A program made the translations under genes and the position numbers. 64,000 bases of DNA from Mycobacteriales bacterium. Lineage in GTDB: Bacteria > Actinomycetota > Actinomycetes > Mycobacteriales > Mycobacteriaceae. This document shows positions 54,437-64,000 of the stretch, piece after piece (position 1 is the stretch's first letter; each line of letters begins with the position of its first letter). Where the stretch lies: assembly GCA_012842085.1 (NCBI GenBank), contig DUTM01000006.1, positions 124,001 to 188,000 on the forward strand, written 5' to 3'. Below the pieces are notes generated by a model. That model saw only the letters and a program-made list of their open reading frames with translations, searched no databases and was not told where the DNA came from.

Positions 54437-55906
54437 TTGCCTGCCGACTTGAAGGCTGGCATCCGCAAACTGGAGGAGCCGCTGGATAACGTGGAAGTTG
54501 CGGATGAGGATTGTCCGCCGATTGCGGATATGGAATATCGCCGTATCGGTAAACGCACCGTGCTGCTCATGCGTGAAAACATTAAACCCCAGTACCGCAA
54601 ACTCTATGACAAGAGTGCTAGCTGGGTGTTGCAACGTTTGGAGACGGTGAAGATCAACAAGGCTCTTATTCCGCTTAAGGGAGAAGAGATTGGTGGTCTA
54701 GTTGGCCTCATTGATAACCCAACAATTAACTACATATATACCCTTGGGACCAGTCCGTTTGATGGACGTGTATTCACTTGGGTTCCGGTGGGAGATATCA
54801 CCGTTGATAACACTCTCGATATTGCCATCGTCGCTAATACCATTGCTCGCATTATTGCTAGCGTTATGTGGGCAATTGTCAAAGCTATCGGCGAGGCAAT
54901 TTTCAATGGTGTTAATAATGGTATTGATTATGGGATCAGACGCGGTATCGCCGCGGCTATGGGCGGAGATGTAGCATCTGCTACGGGTTCAGCCTGTCGT
55001 GAAATAACTGAAGCTGCAGCTGTAGGAGCGGGTATCACCGGAGGTCCGGCTGGCGTTGCAATGGCTATGGCACCATTGATAGCTTGTGGAATTTTAACTT
55101 TCTACGGCGATGCTATTGGCGACACCGTTGGCCCAGCTGAGGATAAGGAGACTGGTCTGCCGATTGATCCTGCAGTAGTTATTCCGGAAGCTCCTAATCC
55201 AACTGATTATGTCGTGCGGCCGGCATTCAAATTCCGAATTTGGCCGTTGCCTTCCTGGGAGTTCGGTCTCATCATCCCGTGGTTTGGAGCTATCCCATTA
55301 CCTAGTGGCGGAACTCTGAACGACGTCCTGCCATTACGTAAGGGTTACTATCTGAAGCTCCTCTTCCTCTTCGGTCTTGAATACGACATCTTCATTAACC
55401 CAATTCCGACGATGTTCTTCGTGGGTGACTACCTGCTACCTATTGGGCAGAAGGTAACCCAGTCTGTCTGCTTGGCAGAGGACAAGGGACACCGTGAATC
55501 CGATTGGAAACGGAAGTCTGGACAGATCGAAGAAGATGCCGCCCTGGCTGAAAAGAAGGGCATGTATGAGGCCCCAGAGGCACCCAACTGGGTACTCTTC
55601 GACAAGTGGGTGCTGCCCTTCAGCCAGCCGTTCTGGAGCCCGGACTACGAGAACCTGAACGAGGACGTTCCTGAGCGGGAACCCATGATCCAGCGTCATG
55701 ATCCCAGCCGCGTCCCCGACCAGCTCGACCCGGACGACCCGCACTACAAGGAAACCGTCGAAAAGACCCCCAGTTACCAAATGACGTACAACCGTGGGGA
55801 AAGCGACGCCGAGAAGAAAGCACGCAGAGAAGCAGAAGCTGAAGAAACAGCGACAGAGCCGGCCGAAACGACTGTAGAGCCAGCTGACAACTTGGAAGAA
55901 GAATAA
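54437..55906 (+). pseudogene. large secreted protein of unknown function, 3' part after a frameshift
   Basis: This frame is open from 54377 to the TAA at 55906, about 509 codons; the TTG at 54437 is only the first possible start. It has no signal peptide or Shine-Dalgarno of its own, so it is read as the continuation of the preceding gene. Visible parts are a hydrophobic glycine-rich region (IARIIASVMWAIVKAIGEAI, then GVNNGIDYGIRRGIAAAMGG and AGITGGPAGVAMAMAPLIACG), a Pro/Trp-rich beta region and a highly charged tail. The repaired protein would have about 825 residues. It might be phase-variable, truly broken, or a sequencing error. Confidence 0.65.
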
Positions 55907-55918
55907 ATAACCCAAAAA

Positions 55919-55950
55919 CTGTGGCCCCCGCCCAAAAGCGGGGGCCACAG
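55919..55950. terminator. terminator between convergent genes
   Basis: CTGTGGCCCCCGC and GCGGGGGCCACAG form a perfect stem around CCAAAA. It can serve the secreted-protein gene and the convergent pepP. Confidence 0.85.
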
Positions 55951-55978
55951 CCGATTTAGAAACAAAAACCCAAACAGC

Positions 55979-57487
55979 CTAGCGCGCCTGCACCTGCTGA
56001 ATCCACGCCTCAACAGCATCCGCAGAACGGGGAATATCGGCACTCAACCGCACCACGCCAGACTCCGTCACCAGCACATCATCCTCCACCCGCACCCCAA
56101 TACCGCGCAGCTCCGCCGGCACCAGCTCATCATCAGACCGGAAATACAAACCCGGCTCAATCGTGAACACCATGCCGGGCTCCAACGGCATATCCAAATA
56201 CACATCCCGCGGAGCCAACGCGCAATCATGTGTATCCAAACCCAAATGGTGGCCAGTACCGTGCGGCATCCACCGCCGCATCTGCTGCCCCTCCCGGGAC
56301 ACCGCCTCCTCCACAGAACAAGGCAACACACCCCACTCCGCCAACTGCTCCGCCAAAAAACGCACCGCAGCATCATGCACCTCGCGGTACAAACACCCGG
56401 GCACTGCAGCCGCTGCAAAAGCAGCCTCATTAGCGCCCACCACAGCGTCATACACGCGCCGCTGTACTGCAGAAAACCGACCTGACACCGGGAACGTGCG
56501 AGTAATGTCGCCCCCATAAAGCGACTCGCGCTGCGCCCCAGCATCAATCAAAAGAAGGTCATCCGCTGCCACCGGAGCCGAATTCTCCCCATAGTGCATG
56601 GTTGTGGCGTTCGCCCCCGCTGCAGCAATCGTGTCAAAAGCATTCCCATTGCCGTGCAGACGCGCAAAAGAATCAAACGCCACCTCCGCTAGCCGCTCGC
56701 CCCGCGGATGGTTAGGAAGCTGGGGGAGCACCCTAACAACCTCCTCCATGCAGGAGTGGGTCAGATCCACCGCCTTCCGAATTTCGGACACCTCCCACTC
56801 GTCCTTCCACATGCGAGCAGTATTCAGCAACACCTCAAAAGTGCGATCCTCCTCGCGATCCTCTTCCGATGCGGCAGTCCCAAGCAGCGCCTCAATATCG
56901 GCATCCACTCCTCGCAGAACTCGAACCGGTTTCTCCACAACTGCCTGCAACTCGTCTGCCAGGGCAGACAAAGGATGCACAGTAAGCCCCGTAAGTGTTG
57001 CGATCTGTTCCGTGGAGGGCCGTGCCCCCACCCAAAACTCCCCATAGCGGCTATCAGCATAAAACTCTTCAGAGTCACGTCCCGCAGCTGGCTCAAAATA
57101 GAGCACCGCCTGGTGGGAGCCATCGGGTTGCGGGTAGAACACAATCGCCGAATCCGGGTCGAAAGTGCCACCCATCCCCGTCAACCACACAAAAGCAGAA
57201 TGGGGACGGAAGGGATAAGCCTCGTCTGCAGTAGAGGTTTTATAGGTGCCGGCTGGAACCACCAGCACGGTGCCTGGATAGTGGCGGGTGATAGCGGCGT
57301 GGCGTGCCGGAAGATACTCTGCCACCGGCAGGGGAGAAGTGTCCTGTTGCGAGCCAACCTTGCTCCAGCCTTCTGCCATGAACTGCTGGAACTTCTCCGA
57401 TTGGGGAGAACGCGAACGGTTGCTGGCACGTTCCGACAGCGGTTGGGAAGAGCGCAGTTGCGCGAGGGACAGTTCAGTACGGTGCAT
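55979..57487 (-). CDS. pepP: Xaa-Pro aminopeptidase (M24B)
   Basis: A 502-residue dinuclear metallopeptidase that removes N-terminal residues before proline. The creatinase-type N-terminal domain is followed by the pita-bread catalytic domain. Metal ligands are visible in LLIDAGAQRESLYGGDITRTFP, GTGHHLGLDTHD, FTIEPGLYF and GVRVEDDVLVTESG. The ATG at 57487 has GGAGG 5-6 nt upstream and is preferred over the in-frame ATG at 57505. With PepN it completes breakdown of Clp-derived peptides. Confidence 0.94.
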   Translation of the reverse strand: MHRTELSLAQLRSSQPLSERASNRSRSPQSEKFQQFMAEGWSKVGSQQDTSPLPVAEYLPARHAAITRHYPGTVLVVPAGTYKTSTADEAYPFRPHSAFVWLTGMGGTFDPDSAIVFYPQPDGSHQAVLYFEPAAGRDSEEFYADSRYGEFWVGARPSTEQIATLTGLTVHPLSALADELQAVVEKPVRVLRGVDADIEALLGTAASEEDREEDRTFEVLLNTARMWKDEWEVSEIRKAVDLTHSCMEEVVRVLPQLPNHPRGERLAEVAFDSFARLHGNGNAFDTIAAAGANATTMHYGENSAPVAADDLLLIDAGAQRESLYGGDITRTFPVSGRFSAVQRRVYDAVVGANEAAFAAAAVPGCLYREVHDAAVRFLAEQLAEWGVLPCSVEEAVSREGQQMRRWMPHGTGHHLGLDTHDCALAPRDVYLDMPLEPGMVFTIEPGLYFRSDDELVPAELRGIGVRVEDDVLVTESGVVRLSADIPRSADAVEAWIQQVQAR

Positions 57488-57619
57488 TAGTCCTCCTGCA
57501 AACATCTACCACTGTTCTACCACGGGGCAGGTAACGAATGCGCCCAAAAACTTAAGTAATTAGTGCACCCTAAGTTATACTTGCGTTGTTGTTTTTCTGT
57601 ACCTGAAGGGACCCACCCA

Positions 57620-58114
57620 GTGACCACACTCCGCCGCCGCTTCGGCGCCTCTCTGGCAGCAATCACCACAGTTGTCGCTCTCAGTACCGGTTTTGCAGGC
57701 TCCGCCCATGCCGTCAAAATCCCCGCACCCAATAAGGACGCACAAGTCTCCAGCGCCACCGTGTTGATGGATGGGGAAAGCAACCCCTGCAAGATCACCG
57801 GAACCATTAAGGCAGCAGAAGGCGACGGCACCTCTTTGGTTTTGGTGGAACCTGGCTGCGGATCCCCGGTGCGGCCACTTATGGGGGCTTATAAATATGT
57901 GAAAAACGGGGGAGAGTCCTACGAACAGGTTGCTGCGCGGGAGGCCGGGAAAGAAATCCCGCACTACACAAAAGAAGAAGTGCTTATTTCCTACGGGTTA
58001 AAACAGCCCGTCTATATTGATGGCGCCCGGGACACCGGCATTGTGGGGTATCTGGTTCTGCAAATCCCTGACGTTGCTTCCGTGGTGGAGCTGCATGCGC
58101 AGTACACGCGGTAG
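57620..58114 (+). CDS. small secreted protein of unknown function
   Basis: A 164-residue exported protein. The GTG start at 57620 (TTLRRRFGASLAA...) follows AAGGG and gives a typical signal peptide ending AHA near 31. The mature part has one Cys pair (NPCKITG and EPGCGS), an SYEQVAAREAGKE helix and a hydrophobic C-terminal strand. No known family is recognised. It is divergent from pepP, with about 130 nt between starts. Confidence 0.72.
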   Translation: MTTLRRRFGASLAAITTVVALSTGFAGSAHAVKIPAPNKDAQVSSATVLMDGESNPCKITGTIKAAEGDGTSLVLVEPGCGSPVRPLMGAYKYVKNGGESYEQVAAREAGKEIPHYTKEEVLISYGLKQPVYIDGARDTGIVGYLVLQIPDVASVVELHAQYTR

Positions 58115-58153
58115 CTGCGGCGCTGAATATATGTAGAGAGATAAAAGCATAAA

Positions 58154-58184
58154 AAGAGGCGTTACCTGGGGTAACGCCTTTGCT
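58154..58184. terminator. bidirectional terminator next to tRNA-Gly
   Basis: AGGCGTTAC and GTAACGCCT pair around CTGGG with TTGCTTTT on the + strand and TCTTTTTATG on the - strand, where it follows tRNA-Gly. Confidence 0.85.
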
Positions 58185-58197
58185 TTTCAGTTAAAAG

Positions 58198-58272
58198 TGG
58201 AGGGGATGACGGGAATCGAACCCGCGTCTCCAGCTTGGAAGGCTGGGGTAATAGCCACTATACGACATCCCC
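58198..58272 (-). tRNA. tRNA-Gly (anticodon TCC)
   Basis: GGGGATG pairs with CATCCCC. The anticodon stem CCAGC/GCTGG holds CTTCCAA, anticodon TCC. Discriminator T and an encoded CCA follow. Confidence 0.95.
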
Positions 58273-58404
58273 ATGAACATCATTTGGTTGGCTCCAGATT
58301 ACTACGCAACAAGCTCAGTTACAAAAATTGGGCAAGAACACGTAAGATAGTGCGGTAGATTCCACACGGAGAGTTCGCTAAGCTCTAACACCGTGGAAAC
58401 ACCC

Positions 58405-58478
58405 CGGGATGTGGCGCAGTTTGGTAGCGCGCGTGCTTTGGGAGCACGATGTCGCAGGTTCAAATCCTGTCATCCCGA
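58405..58478 (+). tRNA. tRNA-Pro (anticodon TGG)
   Basis: CGGGATG pairs with CATCCCG, discriminator A. The anticodon stem CGTGC/GCACG holds TTTGGGA, anticodon TGG. The 3' end reads CTA, so CCA is added post-transcriptionally. It lies 47 nt upstream of tig. Confidence 0.95.
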
Positions 58479-58524
58479 CTAGTAAGAAGACTGTTACGAA
58501 CCCAGTGTACAAGGAGATACACAC

Positions 58525-59883
58525 GTGAAAAGCTCCGTAGAACAGCTCACTTCCACCCGCGTGAAGCTGACTGTCGAAGTTCCCTTCGATGAGCTCAAGG
58601 ACGAATTCGACAAGGCTTACGACACCATTGCTAACCAGGTGAATATTCCTGGATTCCGCAAGGGTCACGCCCCGGCTAAGGTTCTGGAGAGCCACGTCGG
58701 ACGTGGAGCCATCCTCGAAACCGTCTTCAACGACATGCTGCCCTCCCGTTACGAAGAGGCCTGCAACGAGAACAACGTCCATCCCCTCGGATCCCCGGAT
58801 GTTGACCTCACCGAAATCAACGATCCCGAGTCCTTCGTCTTCACCGCCGAAGTGGACTGCCGCCCCGAAATCAAACTGCCGAAGATTGAAGGCATGGAGG
58901 TTGAAGTTGAACCTCGCAAGTCCATCGACGAAGCAGCCGAACAGGGTATGGCAGACCTGCAGGAACGTTTCGCCGTACTGAAAGGCGTGGACCGCCCGGT
59001 GGAAGAAGACGACTTCGTCTCCATCGACCTGGACGCCACCATTGATGGCGAGCCCGTTCCGGAAGCCTCCACCAAGGGACTGTCCCACAAGGTTGGAAGC
59101 GGCGAACTCATTGACGGCCTGGAAGAGGCCCTCGTGGGAATGAAGGAAGGCGAAACCCGCGAATTCAAATCCAAGCTCATGGCAGGCGAGAGTGCCGGTG
59201 AAGAAGCCGACGTTTCCGTCACCGTCACCAAGATTCAGGAACAGGAACTTCCCGAACTGGACGACGACTTCGCTCAGATGGCTTCCGAATTCGACACTAT
59301 CGAAGAACTCAAAGACGACCTGCAGCGCCGCGCAGAGGCAGCCACCCAGTCGGAGCAGGCTTCCGCAATCCGTGACGCCGTCCTCAAGCACCTCACCGAC
59401 ACCATCGAATTCGATGTTCCGGAAGGAATTGTGGAGGAGCAGACCCAGGCTCGCATCAACCAGGTTCTCAGCCAGTTCGGCAACGACGAAAACATGCTGA
59501 AGACCATTCTGGAATCCCAGAACTCCTCCCTCGAGCAGTTCTACGAAGAAGCCAAGGAAGGCGCCGTTGAAGGTGTTCGCTCCCAGCTTCTCCTCGATGT
59601 CATCGCTGAAGAGCGTGAGATCGAGATCAGCCAGAACGACCTCACCGAGGCTGTTGTGGCTCAGGCTCAGCAGTACAACATGGAGCCCGACCAGTTCGTG
59701 AAGCTCGTCCAGCAGCAGGGACAACTCAGCAACCTGTTCACTGACGTGCGCCGCAACAAGGCTCTCTTCTCCGTCATCCGCGACTTCACCGCCAAGGACA
59801 CCAACGGAAAGGTCATTGACGACCTCGGTGCCTTCTTCGAAGATCTCCCGGATGCCCCGGCTGCCGAAGAAGCTACCGAATAA
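58525..59883 (+). CDS. tig: trigger factor
   Basis: The ribosome-associated chaperone with prolyl isomerase activity. The 452-residue protein has the ribosome-binding tail domain with GFRKGHAPAK (near 45-54), a central FKBP domain (about 160-245; DFVSIDLDATIDGEPV ... GSGELIDGLEEALVGMKEGETREF) and a long helical C-terminal domain with an acidic end. The GTG start has AAGGAG upstream. It precedes clpP1P2 and clpX in the arrangement conserved in mycobacteria. Confidence 0.96.
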   Translation: MKSSVEQLTSTRVKLTVEVPFDELKDEFDKAYDTIANQVNIPGFRKGHAPAKVLESHVGRGAILETVFNDMLPSRYEEACNENNVHPLGSPDVDLTEINDPESFVFTAEVDCRPEIKLPKIEGMEVEVEPRKSIDEAAEQGMADLQERFAVLKGVDRPVEEDDFVSIDLDATIDGEPVPEASTKGLSHKVGSGELIDGLEEALVGMKEGETREFKSKLMAGESAGEEADVSVTVTKIQEQELPELDDDFAQMASEFDTIEELKDDLQRRAEAATQSEQASAIRDAVLKHLTDTIEFDVPEGIVEEQTQARINQVLSQFGNDENMLKTILESQNSSLEQFYEEAKEGAVEGVRSQLLLDVIAEEREIEISQNDLTEAVVAQAQQYNMEPDQFVKLVQQQGQLSNLFTDVRRNKALFSVIRDFTAKDTNGKVIDDLGAFFEDLPDAPAAEEATE

Positions 59884-59902
59884 TTTCATCTTGCCAAAAG
59901 CG

Positions 59903-59940
59903 AACACGGGCACTTCGGACAAGCCGGAGTTGCCCGTTTT
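59903..59940 (+). terminator. terminator after tig
   Basis: AACACGGGCA and TTGCCCGTTTT pair, with an inner CTTCGG/CCGGAG helix, and end in TTTT. It separates tig from clpP1. Confidence 0.8.
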
Positions 59941-59990
59941 CGTTACTCTAGTAATGGCGAGAAAAAATACCCCAAAGAAAGCAGGTATCA

Positions 59991-60563
59991 ATGGCAGACA
60001 AAGGACTGAATCTCCAAGACTCTGTCTACGAGAAGCTCCTTAAAGAACGCATTATCTTCCTCGGTTCCGAGGTTAATGATGAGGTTGCCAACCGGCTCTG
60101 TGCCCAAATGCTGCTTCTCGCTGCAGAAGATCCCAACGCTGACATCAGCATGTACATCAATAGCCCTGGCGGCTCTGTCACCGCCGGCATGGCCATCTAC
60201 GACACCATGCAGTTCATTTCCTGTGACGTCGCCACCTACGCGATGGGCATGGCAGCGTCCATGGGACAATTCCTCCTCACTGCAGGAACCCCCGGCAAAC
60301 GTTACGCACTGCCGCACACCCGTATCCTGATGCACCAGCCGTCCGCTGGCGTGGGTGGAACCGCAACCGACATCACCATCCAGGCAGAAGCCTTCAACAA
60401 GTCGAAGCGTGAACTGGCGGAGCTGATTGCGAAGCACTCCGGCCAACCGGTTGAGCAGATTGAGAAAGACTCCGACCGCGACAAGTGGTTCACTGCTGAA
60501 GAAGCCTGCGAATATGGACTATTCGACCACGTGATTGAACACGTGCCGGGAACCGAGAAATAA
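59991..60563 (+). CDS. clpP1: ATP-dependent Clp protease proteolytic subunit 1
   Basis: ClpP1 is a serine peptidase ring subunit that in actinobacteria works only together with ClpP2. The 190-residue protein has the oxyanion region NSPGGSVTAGMAIYD, the catalytic Ser90 in GMAASMGQ, His115 in LMHQPSAG and the Asp region SDRDKWF. ATG 59991 is preceded by AAAGCAGG. clpP2 follows after 18 nt, so the two rings' subunits are made together. ClpX is encoded just downstream. Confidence 0.96.
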   Translation: MADKGLNLQDSVYEKLLKERIIFLGSEVNDEVANRLCAQMLLLAAEDPNADISMYINSPGGSVTAGMAIYDTMQFISCDVATYAMGMAASMGQFLLTAGTPGKRYALPHTRILMHQPSAGVGGTATDITIQAEAFNKSKRELAELIAKHSGQPVEQIEKDSDRDKWFTAEEACEYGLFDHVIEHVPGTEK

Positions 60564-60581
60564 GAGAGGACACCACCACAA

Positions 60582-61226
60582 ATGCAAGGATTCCAACACC
60601 CAGGATTCCACCTGCCTGAGGCTCGCTACATCGTGCCCTCCTTTATTGAGCACTCCACCTACGGCACGAAAGAGTCCAACCCCTACAACAAGCTTTTCGA
60701 AGAACGCATCGTCTTCCTGGGATCCCAGGTTGATGACACTTCCGCCAACGACATCATGGCGCAGCTGCTGGTGCTAGAAGGCATGGATCCCGACCGGGAA
60801 ATCACCATGTACATCAACAGCCCGGGTGGTTCCTTCACCTCCCTGATGGCCATCTACGACACCATGCAGTACGTCCGCCCTGACATTCAGACAGTGTGTC
60901 TGGGCCAAGCAGCTTCCGCTGCCGCAGTGCTGCTCGCCGCCGGTACTCCCGGCAAACGTGCCGCATTGCCGAATGCGCGAATTCTTATTCACCAGCCCGC
61001 CACGGAAGGCATCCGCGGACAGGTCTCCGACCTGGAAATCCAGGCCCGTGAAATTGAGCGCATGCGTCGCCAGATGGAAGACACCCTCGCGGAACACACC
61101 AACCGCACCGCGGAACAAGTCCGGGAAGACACCGAGCGCGACAAGATTCTGACTGCTGAAGAGGCAAAAGAGTACGGAATTATCGACACAGTCTTCGATT
61201 ACCGGAAAGCCTCCGCCAAGAAGTAG
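60582..61226 (+). CDS. clpP2: ATP-dependent Clp protease proteolytic subunit 2
   Basis: The 214-residue second subunit of the mixed ClpP1P2 tetradecamer, the face that docks the ClpX or ClpC ATPase in mycobacteria. Catalytic Ser112 is in GQAASAAA and His137 in LIHQP; ERDKILTAEEA holds the Asp. The first 18 residues (MQGFQHPGFHLPEARYIV) probably form the propeptide processed on assembly. GAGAGGA lies before the ATG. Confidence 0.96.
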   Translation: MQGFQHPGFHLPEARYIVPSFIEHSTYGTKESNPYNKLFEERIVFLGSQVDDTSANDIMAQLLVLEGMDPDREITMYINSPGGSFTSLMAIYDTMQYVRPDIQTVCLGQAASAAAVLLAAGTPGKRAALPNARILIHQPATEGIRGQVSDLEIQAREIERMRRQMEDTLAEHTNRTAEQVREDTERDKILTAEEAKEYGIIDTVFDYRKASAKK

Positions 61227-61282
61227 CACATAGCTACTACGGTGGAGATGGGACGCACGCATAGCGAAGGAGCTCACCCGAA

Positions 61283-62557
<1,275 letters not shown>

Positions 62558-62724
62558 CTTGTGTTTTCTCTCACAGTTGTCTGAGCTCTCAGCGATTTCC
62601 TTGTACCCCAAAGAAATTTGCACACCGCAATTAGCGCTTCTATCTGCGTGTTTCTAATATCTTCAGGTTTTTGTGCGAAAAATTTCCCTTCCCCCTGTAA
62701 CTTCGTTCACCTACTCAAATAGAA

Positions 62725-62780
62725 AAGTTTCGCAGTTGGTGAGACACTAGAGAAAGTGATACTTCACTACTGCGAAACTT
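62725..62780 (+). promoter_or_regulatory. 12-bp inverted repeat upstream of mdh
   Basis: AAGTTTCGCAGT (62725-62736) and ACTGCGAAACTT (62769-62780) are perfect inverted repeats 32 nt apart. Inside, GTGA (62739-62742) can pair with TCAC (62764-62767) to extend the stem, while AGTGA at 62755-62759 can pair with TCACT at 62764-62768 as an alternative hairpin. It lies 46 nt before the mdh ATG. It may be two operator half-sites bridged by a loop or a structured 5' leader. Confidence 0.55.
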
Positions 62781-62793
62781 CACTGTTTTCTAG

Positions 62794-63813
<1,020 letters not shown>

Positions 63814-63849
63814 TTAGCTGCAGTTCAACTGCACTGTTAAAAGCTAAAA

Positions 63850-63884
63850 GAAATGCACCCTAGAACAATCTAGGGTGCATTTCT
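63850..63884 (+). terminator. terminator after mdh
   Basis: GAAATGCACCCTAGA and TCTAGGGTGCATTTC form a perfect stem around ACAA, followed by TTATTC. Confidence 0.9.
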
Positions 63885-64000
63885 TATTCTGCGCTCACAC
63901 CCAGTTAGATACAACCGAGCCAAACGGCTAAACTTGGCTAGGTAACCAGTGCAGGAAACCCCCGCAAAACGTATGAAAGACACTAGTATCACGATGGCTA

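Noticed and set aside
58378-59991. Open frame of 537 codons on the - strand
   Set aside because: It is exactly antisense to trigger factor, spans tRNA-Pro, and reads as repeated Phe/Leu/Val/Gly without family resemblance. It is a by-product of tig codon usage.

Overview
The window looks like a chromosomal segment of a mycolic-acid-line actinomycete (order Mycobacteriales/Corynebacteriales) with moderate GC. The evidence is the tmRNA tag ADNTQRDFALAA, a mycolate-reductase-like SDR (CmrA type) beside orn, RpiB with a catalytic Glu, a mycothiol-type CPWC reductase, and recalled M. tuberculosis-like gene blocks: prfB-mscS-ftsE-ftsX-smpB-ssrA, pncB-dinG, murI-cpdA-rph-rdgB, orn-cmrA, and pepN ... 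DsbA-like-rpiB-tig-clpP1-clpP2-clpX. A small-genome, skin or abscess-associated relative such as Lawsonella is a guess; no rRNA is present to test it.

Layout. 1-2.5 kb: the end of one and two complete tandem secreted GH27 alpha-galactosidases. 2.5-7.8 kb: peptide release factor 2, MscS channel, FtsEX, SmpB and tmRNA. 7.8-17.6 kb: SDR, secreted LIP-family lipase, drug exporter, phosphoglucomutase, a MauE/DoxX plus DsbA oxidative-folding pair, tRNA-Ala, NadE, sugar symporter. 17.7-22.2 kb: zinc-free L36, nrdH and nrdE without nrdI or nrdF, serB. 22.4-25.4 kb: complete ECF transporter of the Trep_Strep type. 25.5-33.4 kb: MsrAB, DinG, PncB, MurI, class II cAMP phosphodiesterase-like protein, RNase PH, RdgB. 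33.4-41.5 kb: tRNAs (Leu, Lys, His, Arg) interspersed with small secreted, membrane and stress proteins, an L,D-transpeptidase lipoprotein, Orn, CmrA and a secreted HNH nuclease. 41.7-48.2 kb: short SSB, EttA, thioesterase, orphan beta-class DNA methyltransferase, PepN.

48.5-51.8 kb: a compact four-gene operon (split transketolase N and C subunits, SCP2-like lipid carrier, VOC-fold protein) lying between pepN and the DsbA-like/rpiB pair, where I recall nothing comparable in mycobacteria. It is my best candidate for an undescribed metabolic system. 51.9-58.1 kb: CPWC reductase, RpiB, a large secreted protein broken by an apparent one-base frameshift near 54391, PepP and a small secreted protein. 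58.2-64 kb: tRNA-Gly, tRNA-Pro, trigger factor, ClpP1P2, ClpX and malate dehydrogenase, with a striking inverted repeat before mdh.

Themes: cell envelope and secreted hydrolases (GH27, lipase, nuclease, LDT, CmrA), protein quality control (tmRNA, Tig, ClpXP, MsrAB, Dsb), and central carbon and nucleotide metabolism. No IS element, prophage, CRISPR array or rRNA was seen.
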